Shown here one piece after another: positions 1-9,082 of a DNA stretch of 64,000 nt. Source of the stretch: Telmatactis stephensoni (Eukaryota; Cnidaria; Anthozoa; Actiniaria; Isophelliidae); NCBI GenBank assembly GCA_029948255.1, contig JALIZF010001352.1, forward strand, positions 186,001 to 250,000. Direction: 5' to 3'. The notes beneath the pieces are model-generated. The model saw only the letters and a program-made list of their open reading frames with translations. It was not told the origin of the DNA and searched no databases. A program made the translations under genes and the position numbers. The stretch's first letter is position 1. Each line of letters begins with the position of its first letter.

Positions 1-839
1 GAAATAGTCGTTATCGCGAGGGCCTCGGCTTTCAAGTACTCCATTTAGAGTTCGATATTTGGTCAAAGTATTGGAGATGAAGCTCAAAATAACAGCCCAT
101 TCTGAAGCTCTTATAAGTATATAGGTATATCTCGAGTTAAAAGCTCCAAATTACATTGTTCTGCTGCAGGAAAAGCCCGTCTCTGAAAGCTATTTTCTTT
201 GAAGTCGGCCATCTTGTATTCCTAAAGTTCCTGGCTTGCGTTCGCTGTCGCTTAAAGGTGATGAATGAAGGGCATTGTTTTTACGTTCTTAACCAATCAG
301 AGGTCCCTCAGGACGAACACAGGAAAAAAAAAAAAAAAAAAAAACATTTGCAGTTTATAACTCGTTCCCGGCCTAAAGGCCTGGGCACGAGTAATAAGCT
401 TAATTTCAGAACAGATAAGGTTTTAAATCCTTCATATTTTTACTCGTGCCCAGGCCTTTAGGCCGGGAACGAGTTATAAACTGCAAATGTTTTTTTTTTT
501 TTTTTTTTTTTTTTTTCCTGTGTTCGTCCTGAGGGACCTCTGATTGGTTAAGAGCGTAAAAACAATGCCCTTCATTCATCACCTTTAAGCGACAGCGAAC
601 GCAAGCCAGGAACTTTAGGAATGCAAGATGGCCGACTTCAAAGAAAATAGCTTTCAGAGACAGGCTTTTCCTGCAGTAGAACAATGTAATTTGGAGCTTT
701 TAACTCGAGATATACCTATATACTTATATGAGCTTCAGAATGGGCTGTTATTTTGAGCTTCATCTCCAATACTTTGACCAAATATCGAACTCTAAATGGA
801 GTACTTGAAAGCCGAGGCCCTCGCGATAACGACTATTTC
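1..839. repeat. Long fold-back (inverted-repeat) element, left end at or beyond window edge
   Basis: Bases 1-393 are the near-perfect reverse complement of 440-839, separated by a spacer of about 46 bp. The outer ends read GAAATAGTCGTTATCG and its complement. Each arm carries an A-run of about 20 or a T-run of about 32, next to a motif GCCTAAAGGCCTGGGCACGAG. That motif recurs near 1981-2013. Two small reading frames (156-461 plus, 406-684 minus) are mirror images read through the arms and are not genes. Because the left arm starts at base 1, the element may extend outside the window. Class unknown; probably a non-autonomous DNA transposon or inverted duplication. Confidence 0.75.
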
Positions 840-2395
840 CTATGAGCTGGAAAACTACGAATTTCTCATCCTACATGTTGCTAAACGAACATACATAGAA
901 GCAAGTCAATTATATTCCTCATTCAAGCATTCAAGAGATCTTGAGAGGTTTTTGTAGTGAATTTTAATTTAATATCGGAATGGCATGAAACTAGATTCCA
1001 TTGACCTTGTATTTCGCGTTTGGTCACGTAACGTCTTTTATTCATATATATAACATCCGAAACATGAACGAAAAAATACACGATTTGTTATTGTGTCAAA
1101 TATGCCGTTGTAGAAGTCTTTACAGCAAACAATTGAGATATATAGTGAAATAAGAAGTTGAATATAAAACTGGTATATTTTTGCATGTTGGAGATATCTA
1201 ATACCTATGCATGATAATAGAAAGACAAAGGCACTAATAGCTGTTGACAGACAAACTAACTAATCAAGATATTTTTTAGTTTAAGTTAGCCGATTCAAAA
1301 AAGGTCATTTGTTACGGTTAGCTATTTCCCGGAATGGTGAAGAATGCGTGAAACGGCTAGGGGAAGAGTACGAACGGAGCCGGTCATTGGAGCCTCTCTT
1401 AAAAAGGGCTCCAGGCATAGGCACGAGTGAACGCACGTGTGCGTCTAGTTCTCTTTGAAGTACCAAATAAAAATATCTTGACCTGGTTCCTTGACCTCAT
1501 TCGTTTCAAAGAGCAAACTCGAACGTGAGAATAAAAGTCAGCAGCCCGGAGTTAAAAGGTTTCATCGACATTATGAAAATGACAGTCTTCAATTTCAAAA
1601 GTCATCTCTATCCCCTATGATAGAGGAGATAAATAAATAAGTCTAAAAGGCAGCTTAGTCACGTTTTGAGTTCTGGTACTGAAGCGAAATATTTGGATGC
1701 TTCGACAGCAAGCTAACATTTGAACTCATGAAAGTATCGGCCTCGATTCCTCAATTTCAAATGAAGAGGCTTAAATTTTACCTTGATTGAGACTCACGTG
1801 AAGCTGCTACAACGCAATTACTGTATTTATAGCGGAGTTTAGGTTATTAAATGCCCATGACTCGTGAAAGATCCTGCACTGCTTTGCTAGCTTTTGCTGT
1901 AAACTTGCTGGAATGTGCGCTGCCTCGTTTTCATGGCACAATCTCGACTACGACGATAGATAGAACAAAACACAAACCTAGACTCGTGCCGGCCTAAAGG
2001 CCTGGGCACGAGTAAAAAGCGGAAGTAGTTTGACCTTTTTTCTTACACAGGAAGCCCAGGATCAGTAAGGGGTCAGAAAGAAAGCGCGTATTTGAAGGGA
2101 ACGCTTAGAGTACGAAGACTAAAAACGAGTGGAGCATAATCCTAAATTACAGCGGTTGTCAATCACATCAGTGCTCGCAATTTTTCTCGTTCGAAAACAG
2201 AGTTTTTATGGAAATCAATCAAAAGCGTTTCCATGACAACTTTTTTTCTATTTTACCGCACTGAACTTTCGTGCCGTTGTTTCTGATTACAATTCACAAA
2301 TACCAAATAAACAGACAAAAGCATAGAGAAATTCAAACTACACTAAATTCATGGAGAATTTTAGCTCATAAATATAAACTTGCGAAAGTCGATTG
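840..2395. other. Intergenic, no gene seen
   Basis: No convincing coding potential on either strand. It holds a copy of the palindromic GCCTAAAGGCCTGGGCACGAG motif (about 1981-2013), followed at about 2014-2130 by a diverged fragment resembling the DNA upstream of both TRIM copies (shared AAGCGGAAGT, TTACACAGGAAGCCC and a GGGAAAGCGC-like stretch). Confidence 0.5.
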
Positions 2396-2401
2396 ATTTT
2401 A

Positions 2402-2659
2402 GAGGGTCTCAATGGGGTGGTGGCTATTACGGTTAACGGTTAATATTTTGCCTTTCTTACGATTACGGTTAAAATGAATTAATAACTAATTTCCATTATT
2501 CTTGATGGTTGAGAATTAATTTTCATTGTTTAGAACGCTGGAAAAGCTATGACGGTTAACTTTTTATTACGGCTAACGGTTAATTTTTCTGCATTTTTAC
2601 GGCTTACGGTTCAGTTTTTGGCCCTTTTACGGCTATCGGTTAACCCCATTGAGACCCTC
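2402..2659. mobile_element. MITE with ACGGTTAA internal repeats, 6-bp TSD
   Basis: Terminal inverted repeats of 17 bp, GAGGGTCTCAATGGGGT and its complement, bound a 258-bp unit. It is flanked by the direct repeat ATTTTA at 2396-2401 and 2660-2665. The interior is made of degenerate TTACGGTTAACGGTTAA-type repeats on the plus strand. No coding capacity. The superfamily is not clear from the termini. Confidence 0.75.
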
Positions 2660-2884
2660 ATTTTATGCTCAATCAGCAGGTCATGAAGGTAATAAAATGG
2701 ATTTAATTTATGAATTACCCATTTTTCCTTTGTTTTTGAATTATTGCTTGATTAGCCAGTAACCCAGGTAACCACTAAAACTGTAGAAAAACAAAGTTTT
2801 CAAAATGCATGTGCTAAGGATCGTCATGGAAACGTTTTGATTGACAACTATGAAAACAGGAAAGAAGAAGAAAAAAAAACAGGT

Positions 2885-3735
2885 AGACAAGGCGCAAAAC
2901 TGAAAAAGTCGATCGCAAAAAGTGCAGAAGGCATTTTGGGGTAGAGGCTGGTAACATAACTATTCTAAACTAATTTTTCATGTTGAATCCGAACATGACT
3001 GTTACCAAGACGTATTTTGCAATCTTATACGCGTGAATGACGTATTTTGTCAATTGCTACACTGAGTCATTTCATACTAACGGCTTTTTCATGTGATTCC
3101 AAAAGTTCCCAAACTTAAAAACAATTACCATGGCTGGAAAGAGCATATCAAAATCAGTAAAACTGTGAAGTTTGAAGGATATCAGTTGAAAAATGAAAGA
3201 GATACGAATTTTCAAAAAACGAAATTTGTTTGTATCTCTTGCATAACTGTAAGTGTTTTCATACAAAATTTCGTTTTTTGAAAATTCGTGTCTCCTTCAT
3301 TTTTCAACCTTCCTTCAACCTTCCTTCCTTCCTTCAACCTTTTTTCAACCAAGTTGAAAAATGAAGGAGATACGAATTTTCAAAAAACGAAATTTTGTAT
3401 GAAAACACTTACAGTTATGCAAGAGATACAAACAAATATCCTTCAAACTTCACACTGTGCATGCAGTTTTACTGATTTTGATGTGCTCTTTCCAGCCATG
3501 GTAATTGTTTTTAAGTTTGGGAACTTTTGGAATTACATGAAATAGCCGTTAGTATGAAATGACTGTAGCAATTGACAAAATACGTCATTTACACGTATAA
3601 GATTGCAGAATACGTCTTGGTAATAGTCATATTCGCATTCAGCATGAAAAATTGGTTTAGATTAGTTATGTTACCAGCCTCTACCCCAAAATGCCTCCAG
3701 GTATCTGATTTATCGAAAATGCGCCTTGTCTAAGG
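2885..3735. repeat. Complex inverted-repeat element
   Basis: Outer arms AGACAAGGCGCA and TGCGCCTTGTCT enclose inner arms beginning GGCATTTTGGGGTAGAGGCT (2930 and, inverted, ending 3695). Further in, an AAATGAARGAGATACGAATTTTC-like segment occurs three times in alternating orientation around a CCTTCCTT-rich centre (about 3185-3430). The open frames here are shadows of the palindromes. A compound MITE or rearranged fold-back element is the likely explanation. Confidence 0.65.
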
Positions 3736-3739
3736 AGGG

Positions 3740-4414
3740 CGCGTTTGATTGAGTCCCTTCTCCCAACTTGTTTTTGTATTTCTCTCTCTTCACTAGCCCG
3801 TATTATCCAACACCCTCCTCCAAAACCACTCTTTTTTTTCGTCTCATTTCTCCCTCCTGCAGATTTAACTATTCTTTTGAAAAAAAATTTCTACTGTTTT
3901 GAGAAAGAAGTCCATATATATGTTTTGGAAGTTATGACTCTACCTAAAGCTTTTCAATTAAGAACGTTCGCGGGCACTGTTCACGCGCACTTTTACTGCG
4001 CAGAAAATCGACATTTATTTTTCGTACCGAAAAACGACATCTTCCTAATTTTGATCCACGAATTCGAAAGAATGCCGACAATTTTGTTGGAGACCATATA
4101 TTATTTGTTGTTGCCAAAAAAAAAACTTGCTTTTTTGATACGGCATCTGAATAACGTTTTTAAAACAGATGGATAGTTGGAGAAGCATTCTTGTACCTTT
4201 TTTACTATGTCCGATGATTTTTTCACGGAAAACAAATTTTCGTTCTCTTTACTTTATGCTTCGTGAAGAAGGCTCTGCAGAGTAAAATTGGCCAACTTCT
4301 CAGCGATGTAGCTCTCGCAATTTAACAGTGACCCCGCCCAACTTTTTTGGCCTTATTTGATGAGTTTCATGATGATTTATCAACATGCTAAATTGCAGCG
4401 ATTTTTCATTTATT
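3740..4414. other. Intergenic, no supported gene
   Basis: A 143-codon plus-strand frame (3745-4176) runs across pyrimidine-rich sequence but shows no recognisable domain, signal or splice context, so I do not call it. The stretch ends at the 6-bp target duplication of the Polinton-like element. Confidence 0.4.
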
Positions 4415-4420
4415 TGCATT
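4415..4420 (+). other. Left target-site duplication TGCATT
   Basis: TGCATT directly precedes the 5'-AGTAGTATG terminus and is repeated identically directly after the other terminus at 10166-10171. Six bases is the Polinton-typical TSD length. Confidence 0.85.
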
Positions 4421-5642
4421 AGTAGTATGAAAGTGCCGGTTCTGCATCCGGTGCAAGGCGGCGCCCGCCGGTGCAAGGGGGGAGTCACGCCCCCGATAGA
4501 GGAGATGTCACGCGACAGTGCTGCAAGGGGAGTCACACAACAGCGACCAGGGAGTCACGCGCCGGGGATCCGCTTGCAGGATTGAAAACTCCATTGCGCA
4601 GCAACCAAACAAATATTCCGAAGCAGAAAAACAAAATAAATTCTTTTCAGTGCGTCTGAGTAAGTTTCCATCACTCGTGCGACCGAGAAACAAACGTAAT
4701 ACTGAGAACTCCGTTGCGCAGCAACCGAGCAACGTTTTCGGAATTTCAAAACATGACACACTTAAGGGTCTATTGTGTTCGATTCAACCACCAGCAAAAA
4801 AACAATATGGTTGACTATCATGTTGAAAGACATTCCTGGTTTGATTTGAAAAATTTGGAACGTTATAAAATCTTCAAAATACCAAAAACAAATTCTTGAA
4901 ATACTAGAGTTGGCACACTAAAAACGATACATTTTAAAAATACTTGAGAATTAAAGACACCACCGAATGCGCGCCTTTGAAACACAGTGTTTTGAAAGAA
5001 ACATAATTACTGAACAAAATGACCATAAGGGATGTGTGTGTCTTTGAAACACAGTGTTTTGATTAACATAATTACCGAACAAAATGACCACAAGGGATGT
5101 GTGTGTCTTTGAAACACAGTGTTTTGATTAACATAATTACCGAACAAAATGACCACGACGGACGTGTGTGCCTTTGAAACACAGTGTTTTGATTAACATA
5201 AATACCAAACAAAATGACCGCGAGGGATGTGCGCGCCTTTGAAACACAGGTTTTTTGAAAGAAACATAAATACCGAACAAAATGCACAGCGAGGGATGTG
5301 CGCGCCTTTGAAACACAGTGTTTTGAAAGAAAACCTATAAATACCGAGCAAAATGCACACTCATAGTGCCCACAAACCCACGAAGAGTCGTCATCCCCTT
5401 TCCCCCTCCCTACCCCCACCCCAACCCTTCCGGGGGAGGGGGGGGGGGGGTTGGAGGGGTCACCACACGGACGGCGAAGCCGTCCGAAGGGGAACCTCTC
5501 ATCCTCGGATCCAACACTCTCTTACGAATGAAATACTGGGAACAGTCCGTTCAAACGTCCGAACAACCGAACGACGTTTTCGGAATTTCAAACAAGATCA
5601 AATCTAATTTTATTATGTACAACAAATACTGTCTTCAGTTCC
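4421..5642 (+). repeat. Left terminal inverted repeat of the Polinton-like element
   Basis: It is the reverse complement of 9205-10165 except for about 244 bp (about 4495-4738) that exist only here, plus a small difference near 5550. The extra block has several GGAGTCACRC repeats and two copies of a GTTGCGCAGCAAC-type hairpin followed by ACGTTTTCGGAATTTCAAA. The same hairpin plus tail occurs in the inner part of the right TIR (near 9260-9295), which suggests recombination between short repeats. It also carries a six-copy array of about 65 bp and a G-run near 5431-5450. Confidence 0.85.
4967..5351 (+). repeat. 65-bp tandem array inside left TIR
   Basis: About six copies of a roughly 65-bp unit, each starting CCTTTGAAACACAGTGTTTTG and containing ACCGAACAAAATGACC. 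The unit includes a short palindrome (AACACAGTGTTT-like). Inverted copies sit at about 9485-9870 in the other TIR. Subterminal tandem repeats like these are plausible sites for terminal-protein or replication factors, but this is inference. Confidence 0.8.
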
Positions 5643-5681
5643 ATCTGGCTTTAATATATTTATTTAAGTTACATTCAGTTC

Positions 5682-7145
5682 TTAATATTTTTCCCAGCCA
5701 GGAATAGATTTAATCACGGCTCTCAATCGTTCTGAACGTCTTGGGGGTTGGAATACCTGTCCTCTGTACTTGTGCTCATCTTGATAACGTATCCACCTGA
5801 GAGGTTTTTCTTGGCTGGATGGGGGAGTAGGTGGAAACTCTCCTGGGACTGTACTCGACAGAGGAGTAAAAGGAGTTGGTTGATCCGAGGGAGCTTTTAA
5901 TGGGGTCGACGGTATTTCCTGTGAACTAGCAGTTTTAAAAGGCGTTCTAACTTTGGATGTCAGACGTTGAAGAAAGGAGGGTTCTTTCGGTGTTGCTGTG
6001 GCAATACCACTGTCACTGGGCAGAGGTGCTGTAGGGACGTTTTCTGAGGTCATCACGTTAGGAGGTTGACTCTGAACAGACATGGTTGGTACGGTTGGTG
6101 TCTGTCTCGGTATCGTGAAACCGTTATTGGAGAGTTGCTGTTGATGGACGAGGTAACGAGTCAACAGTGACTCATATTGTTTGGTTTTCACCTCCGGAGG
6201 TAGGGAAGGGTCATTCAAAATAGTGTCCATCTGTTCTGCCAATTCCTGCATGACTTTAAGAACGGGTGACTGTAAGTACCCCTGACGCTCAAAATAGTTA
6301 GCCATGGTCTTCATCGAATCTGTTTGGCCTCCAGTCTGCGATAGGTGGGCGTCGTTCGGGAGAACATTTGTACGCAATCGACACTCCTCCCTGGTGTTAG
6401 GTTTGAGATCGACAAACAGGTAGCCGTACGACCGCTGAACGGCGGCCTCGTACTTTTGAACAAACTGTTCCGTCTTTCCTGGGTACATTTGTTTTCCTAA
6501 TGTCATCATCTGCAATTTATCTCTTGGGTTTTTAAACAAGACGAGGTACGATGCATTTAGACTCAAGGTGCGCATGATCCTGCCTTGAAAATAGACATTT
6601 TGTAAGAGGAAGACGACACTGAGATTTCGGTGATGGGAACCCTTTGTGAACAAATTCAGGATCCGTTTGTCGTTGGAGGTCTCGGTCATTTGATCATCGA
6701 TGACCATGAGATTGTTGATATTTGGATCAAAGTACCAATCTTCATCGAGGTCATGAGGTATCCCTTTGACAAACTCGATTCCAGGTATAGTTTGGAGCAT
6801 CTGGTCGTAAGCTGGTTGCCATTGGGAATAACTCCAAACAATACGTTGAGGAGGGGGTTGAATGACTTGAGCTCCGTGCTCAAGTAGGTTCTGAACCCAG
6901 ACCGTCTTTCCAGAGCCAGTCATTCCAGCCACTAAGGCTGTGAAGGGATGGAGTAACTGAAAACGGTCACATTTGGTTTCCACAGGCTTCGCCTGGGGAT
7001 AGGGAGTAAACCGCTGACCCCCTTTTGTGCATTTTTCCTGGCCAAGCCAATACGCCCGCTGCGAATTGTCCAACTTATGAGTTCTACTTAAATGAGTGTA
7101 TATGTTTTGTTGCGGCTTGCCGCATATAGGACACATCCGCACCAT
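5682..7145 (-). CDS. FtsK/HerA (A32-like) DNA-packaging ATPase
   Basis: A 487-aa protein. It begins with a C2H2 finger (C5, C8, H18, H23; CPICGK...THLSRTH). A P-loop ATPase follows: Walker A GMTGSGKT at 74-81, Walker B LMVIDD at 146-151, and a GSHHRNLSVVFLLQN segment at 169-183 of the sensor type. This is the fold used to pump DNA into capsids by adintoviruses, Polintons and poxvirus A32. Residues about 285-340 form a predicted helical segment (SPVLKVMQ...MDTILNDPSLPPEVK), resembling a domain that I recall from other cnidarian and arthropod elements of this kind. A long Pro/Ser/Thr-rich linker leads to a basic C-terminus ending PGWEKY. It is transcribed divergently from the two plus-strand genes across a CTAG-rich spacer. 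The frame is intact, so the gene may be functional or recently active. Confidence 0.82.
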   Translation of the reverse strand: MVRMCPICGKPQQNIYTHLSRTHKLDNSQRAYWLGQEKCTKGGQRFTPYPQAKPVETKCDRFQLLHPFTALVAGMTGSGKTVWVQNLLEHGAQVIQPPPQRIVWSYSQWQPAYDQMLQTIPGIEFVKGIPHDLDEDWYFDPNINNLMVIDDQMTETSNDKRILNLFTKGSHHRNLSVVFLLQNVYFQGRIMRTLSLNASYLVLFKNPRDKLQMMTLGKQMYPGKTEQFVQKYEAAVQRSYGYLFVDLKPNTREECRLRTNVLPNDAHLSQTGGQTDSMKTMANYFERQGYLQSPVLKVMQELAEQMDTILNDPSLPPEVKTKQYESLLTRYLVHQQQLSNNGFTIPRQTPTVPTMSVQSQPPNVMTSENVPTAPLPSDSGIATATPKEPSFLQRLTSKVRTPFKTASSQEIPSTPLKAPSDQPTPFTPLSSTVPGEFPPTPPSSQEKPLRWIRYQDEHKYRGQVFQPPRRSERLRAVIKSIPGWEKY

Positions 7146-7187
7146 CTCACGTCTTTTGAAGAATGAGACCCATTCTTGAAGGAAACG

Positions 7188-7195
7188 CTATTTAT
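7188..7195 (-). promoter_or_regulatory. TATA-like box for ATPase gene
   Basis: ATAAATAG on the minus strand, about 43 bp upstream of the ATPase start codon. The same octamer lies upstream of the divergent plus-strand gene, supporting a shared promoter type. Not experimentally shown. Confidence 0.45.
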
Positions 7196-7199
7196 GGGC

Positions 7200-7650
7200 T
7201 ATGACCTAGACTTGAATAGAATGGATTTAACATTCTATCTAGTGTAGATTCTACTAGATACTAGATTCTAATATCTTCTAGATTTGAATATAGTCTAGTG
7301 TAGATTCTACTAGATTCTAGTTAGATTCTAGATTCTACTAGATACTAGATTCTAGCTAGATTCTAGTTTCCTAGCTAGTGTAGATTCTAGTATTCTATAG
7401 CTATATTCTAGTGTAGATTAATTCTAGTTTTCTATAGCTAGCTAGTGTAGATTCTAGTAGTCTAGTATATTCTAGTAGTGTAGCTAGTGTAGATTCTAGC
7501 TAGATTCTAGTAGTCTAGTGTAGATTCTAGTAGTCTAGTAGATTCTAGTAGTCTAGCTAGTGTAGATTCTAGCATTCTACCTAGATTCTAGTTAGATTCT
7601 AGGATTGTAGTCTAGATTCTAGTATTCTAGCTAGATTCTAGTGTAGATTA
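7200..7650. repeat. CTAG/TAGATTCTAG minisatellite between divergent viral-type genes
   Basis: About 450 bp composed almost wholly of degenerate TCTAGTGTAGATTCTAG units, so the palindromes CTAG and TCTAGA recur dozens of times. It has no coding frame and lies exactly between the ATPase and the small basic protein gene. It could serve as a bidirectional control region or an internal replication/packaging site; those roles are guesses. Confidence 0.85.
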
Positions 7651-7703
7651 CATCCTTCAAATTATAAAATTCCAACTGCCTTTAGTTGACAATGGAAAAA
7701 GGG

Positions 7704-7711
7704 ATAAATAG
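7704..7711 (+). promoter_or_regulatory. TATA-like box for small basic protein gene
   Basis: ATAAATAG about 52 bp upstream of the ATG at 7763, identical to the box upstream of the divergent ATPase gene. Confidence 0.45.
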
Positions 7712-7762
7712 GAATGGTTTTTTGTTGTCCTTTCATTTGATGCAATCGGCTGTGCAGAGAAC

Positions 7763-8089
7763 ATGAGCCACTTGCTAAGAGAAAATTTTGGCTATTTGTG
7801 CCATTTAACCAATTGTTCACCTAACCAAAGAAAGGTTTTACTGATCACCGCTAGTCCGGAACAGGTTCATGCCATTAGTGAAGTTTGCTCGAATTTATCA
7901 AAAGGCCTGATCCCCATAAAGGACGCACAAAAAGAAAGACTTAGAGAGCATGTGGACGACATACGTGAGTTAGCCAACCCATCCGTCCCTTTCAAAACCA
8001 AGAAACAAATTTTGGCTCAACGGGGCGATGGTTTTGTATCCGATGTCATGTCACCCCTGATGTCGGCTTTGAGCCTGTTTTTGTTATAA
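7763..8089 (+). CDS. Small basic core-type protein of the Polinton-like element
   Basis: A 108-aa protein with ATG start in the context aacATGAGC. An N-terminal helical half contains LLITASPEQVHAISEVCSN. A lysine/arginine-rich middle follows (KERLREHVDDIRELA, KTKKQILAQRGDG), then a hydrophobic C-terminus (SPLMSALSLFLL). The pattern of a helix, a basic K/R stretch, a Q-(K/R)-G-[GD]-x-F motif and a hydrophobic tail matches a protein class I recall from virus-like elements of cnidarians and arthropods. In adintoviruses such small basic proteins are thought to be virion core or minor capsid proteins. That role is inference. The stop codon overlaps the TATA-like box of the next gene. Confidence 0.65.
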   Translation: MSHLLRENFGYLCHLTNCSPNQRKVLLITASPEQVHAISEVCSNLSKGLIPIKDAQKERLREHVDDIRELANPSVPFKTKKQILAQRGDGFVSDVMSPLMSALSLFLL

Positions 8090-8092
8090 ATA
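8086..8092 (+). promoter_or_regulatory. TATA-like box for the acidic zinc-ribbon gene
   Basis: ATAAATA about 55 bp upstream of the ATG at 8147, overlapping the stop codon of the preceding gene. A second TATAAAG lies at 8101-8107. This is the third gene in the element with an ATAAATA box at a similar distance. Confidence 0.4.
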
Positions 8093-8146
8093 TTCCTGTG
8101 TATAAAGAAGAAGCTCATTTTGACGTTGATTTTTCGAGGGAGCAAC

Positions 8147-8968
8147 ATGAAGAGAGCACGTAGCGATTCCACTGACACTGAATACGATTCAGAGCATTCT
8201 CATGACGGGAGTATTCACTCAGAACAGGACTTGTGGGACAAGGAAGATATCGAACAAGTTCTACAGGATCTCTCCCAGAGTATCCCAGAAGATAAAGCTC
8301 TAGCGTTTCTCCATACTCTGGCGGCTTCAAAAAGTATTTTATATTGGAATTCCCATGGTGAGATGCTGTATCACGAACGAAGAATTCCCGTCACCAACAT
8401 GGCAGAGCTTATCGAGTATGCCATGCTACCTTTGAATCTAGATGTTAAAGTGCCCCGTGGGTTGAAAACGTTCACTCAAGGATTATCGGAGATCGGTGTT
8501 GACAAGAAACTGATCCGTAATAAGAAGTTGCTGGCGGATCTGGTTGCTAGGCAACCGGAAGAGGACGAGACAGACAGTGAAACAGGTGACGAATCCCCTG
8601 AAAGAGAAAGTTTCGAGTCGGACGGTGAAAGTGTTGGTGAAAGCTTAGAGCCAGAGGAGAGTTCCGAACCGGAGCTTTCCGAATTGGACGAGGAACCCAG
8701 AGAGTGTCACGTTTGCCGTGACTTTGTGAAGTTTTACTCAATTCCTGTGGTTGAATGCCCTTGCTGTTTGTGGCGTGAAGCATATTACTGCCGCGAAAAC
8801 GAATACATCGAATGTGATGTTTGTACTCACGTCTTTCCAGCCAATGCTCAGACCACTAAAGTTAAATTTTGTCGCTGTACAGACTGTAACGCTGTACACC
8901 AACAGTCCCTAAAAACCAAGAAATTAAAACTCATGGACGACCACCAAGAAGAATCAAGTGAATTGTAA
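8147..8968 (+). CDS. Acidic protein with WNxxGE-type domain and C-terminal zinc ribbons
   Basis: A 273-aa protein; I choose the ATG at 8147 (MKRARSD). The N-terminus starts with a KRAR basic patch, then acidic Ser/Asp/Glu sequence. Residues about 60-135 form a compact domain (SILYWNSHGEMLYHERRIP, then NMAELIEYAML and GLKTFTQGLSEIGVDKKLIRNK). This resembles a domain I recall as a partner of the small basic protein in similar elements. An acidic linker (about 138-190) leads to a cysteine-rich tail with CHVC, CPCC, CDVC and CRCTDC pairs, consistent with two or more zinc ribbons. Function unknown: possibly DNA binding, transcription control or packaging. An AATAAA lies just after the stop (near 8983). 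Confidence 0.62.
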   Translation: MKRARSDSTDTEYDSEHSHDGSIHSEQDLWDKEDIEQVLQDLSQSIPEDKALAFLHTLAASKSILYWNSHGEMLYHERRIPVTNMAELIEYAMLPLNLDVKVPRGLKTFTQGLSEIGVDKKLIRNKKLLADLVARQPEEDETDSETGDESPERESFESDGESVGESLEPEESSEPELSELDEEPRECHVCRDFVKFYSIPVVECPCCLWREAYYCRENEYIECDVCTHVFPANAQTTKVKFCRCTDCNAVHQQSLKTKKLKLMDDHQEESSEL

Positions 8969-9082
8969 AATCGATCACTTGAATAAAAGGAATGACTTTG
9001 AGACTGATTTGTTCCTTACTAAGTGGTTCTAAATTTTGGGCTGAGGATAAATGTCCAAAATATACTGTTCTTTTTACGTACT

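Noticed and set aside
156..684. Two near-identical 92-101 codon frames with poly-lysine
   Set aside because: They are mirror images in the palindrome, and the lysine run is the A-tract.
3745..4176. 143-codon plus-strand frame
   Set aside because: Low-complexity, hydrophobic and without any known motif; composition matches intergenic DNA.
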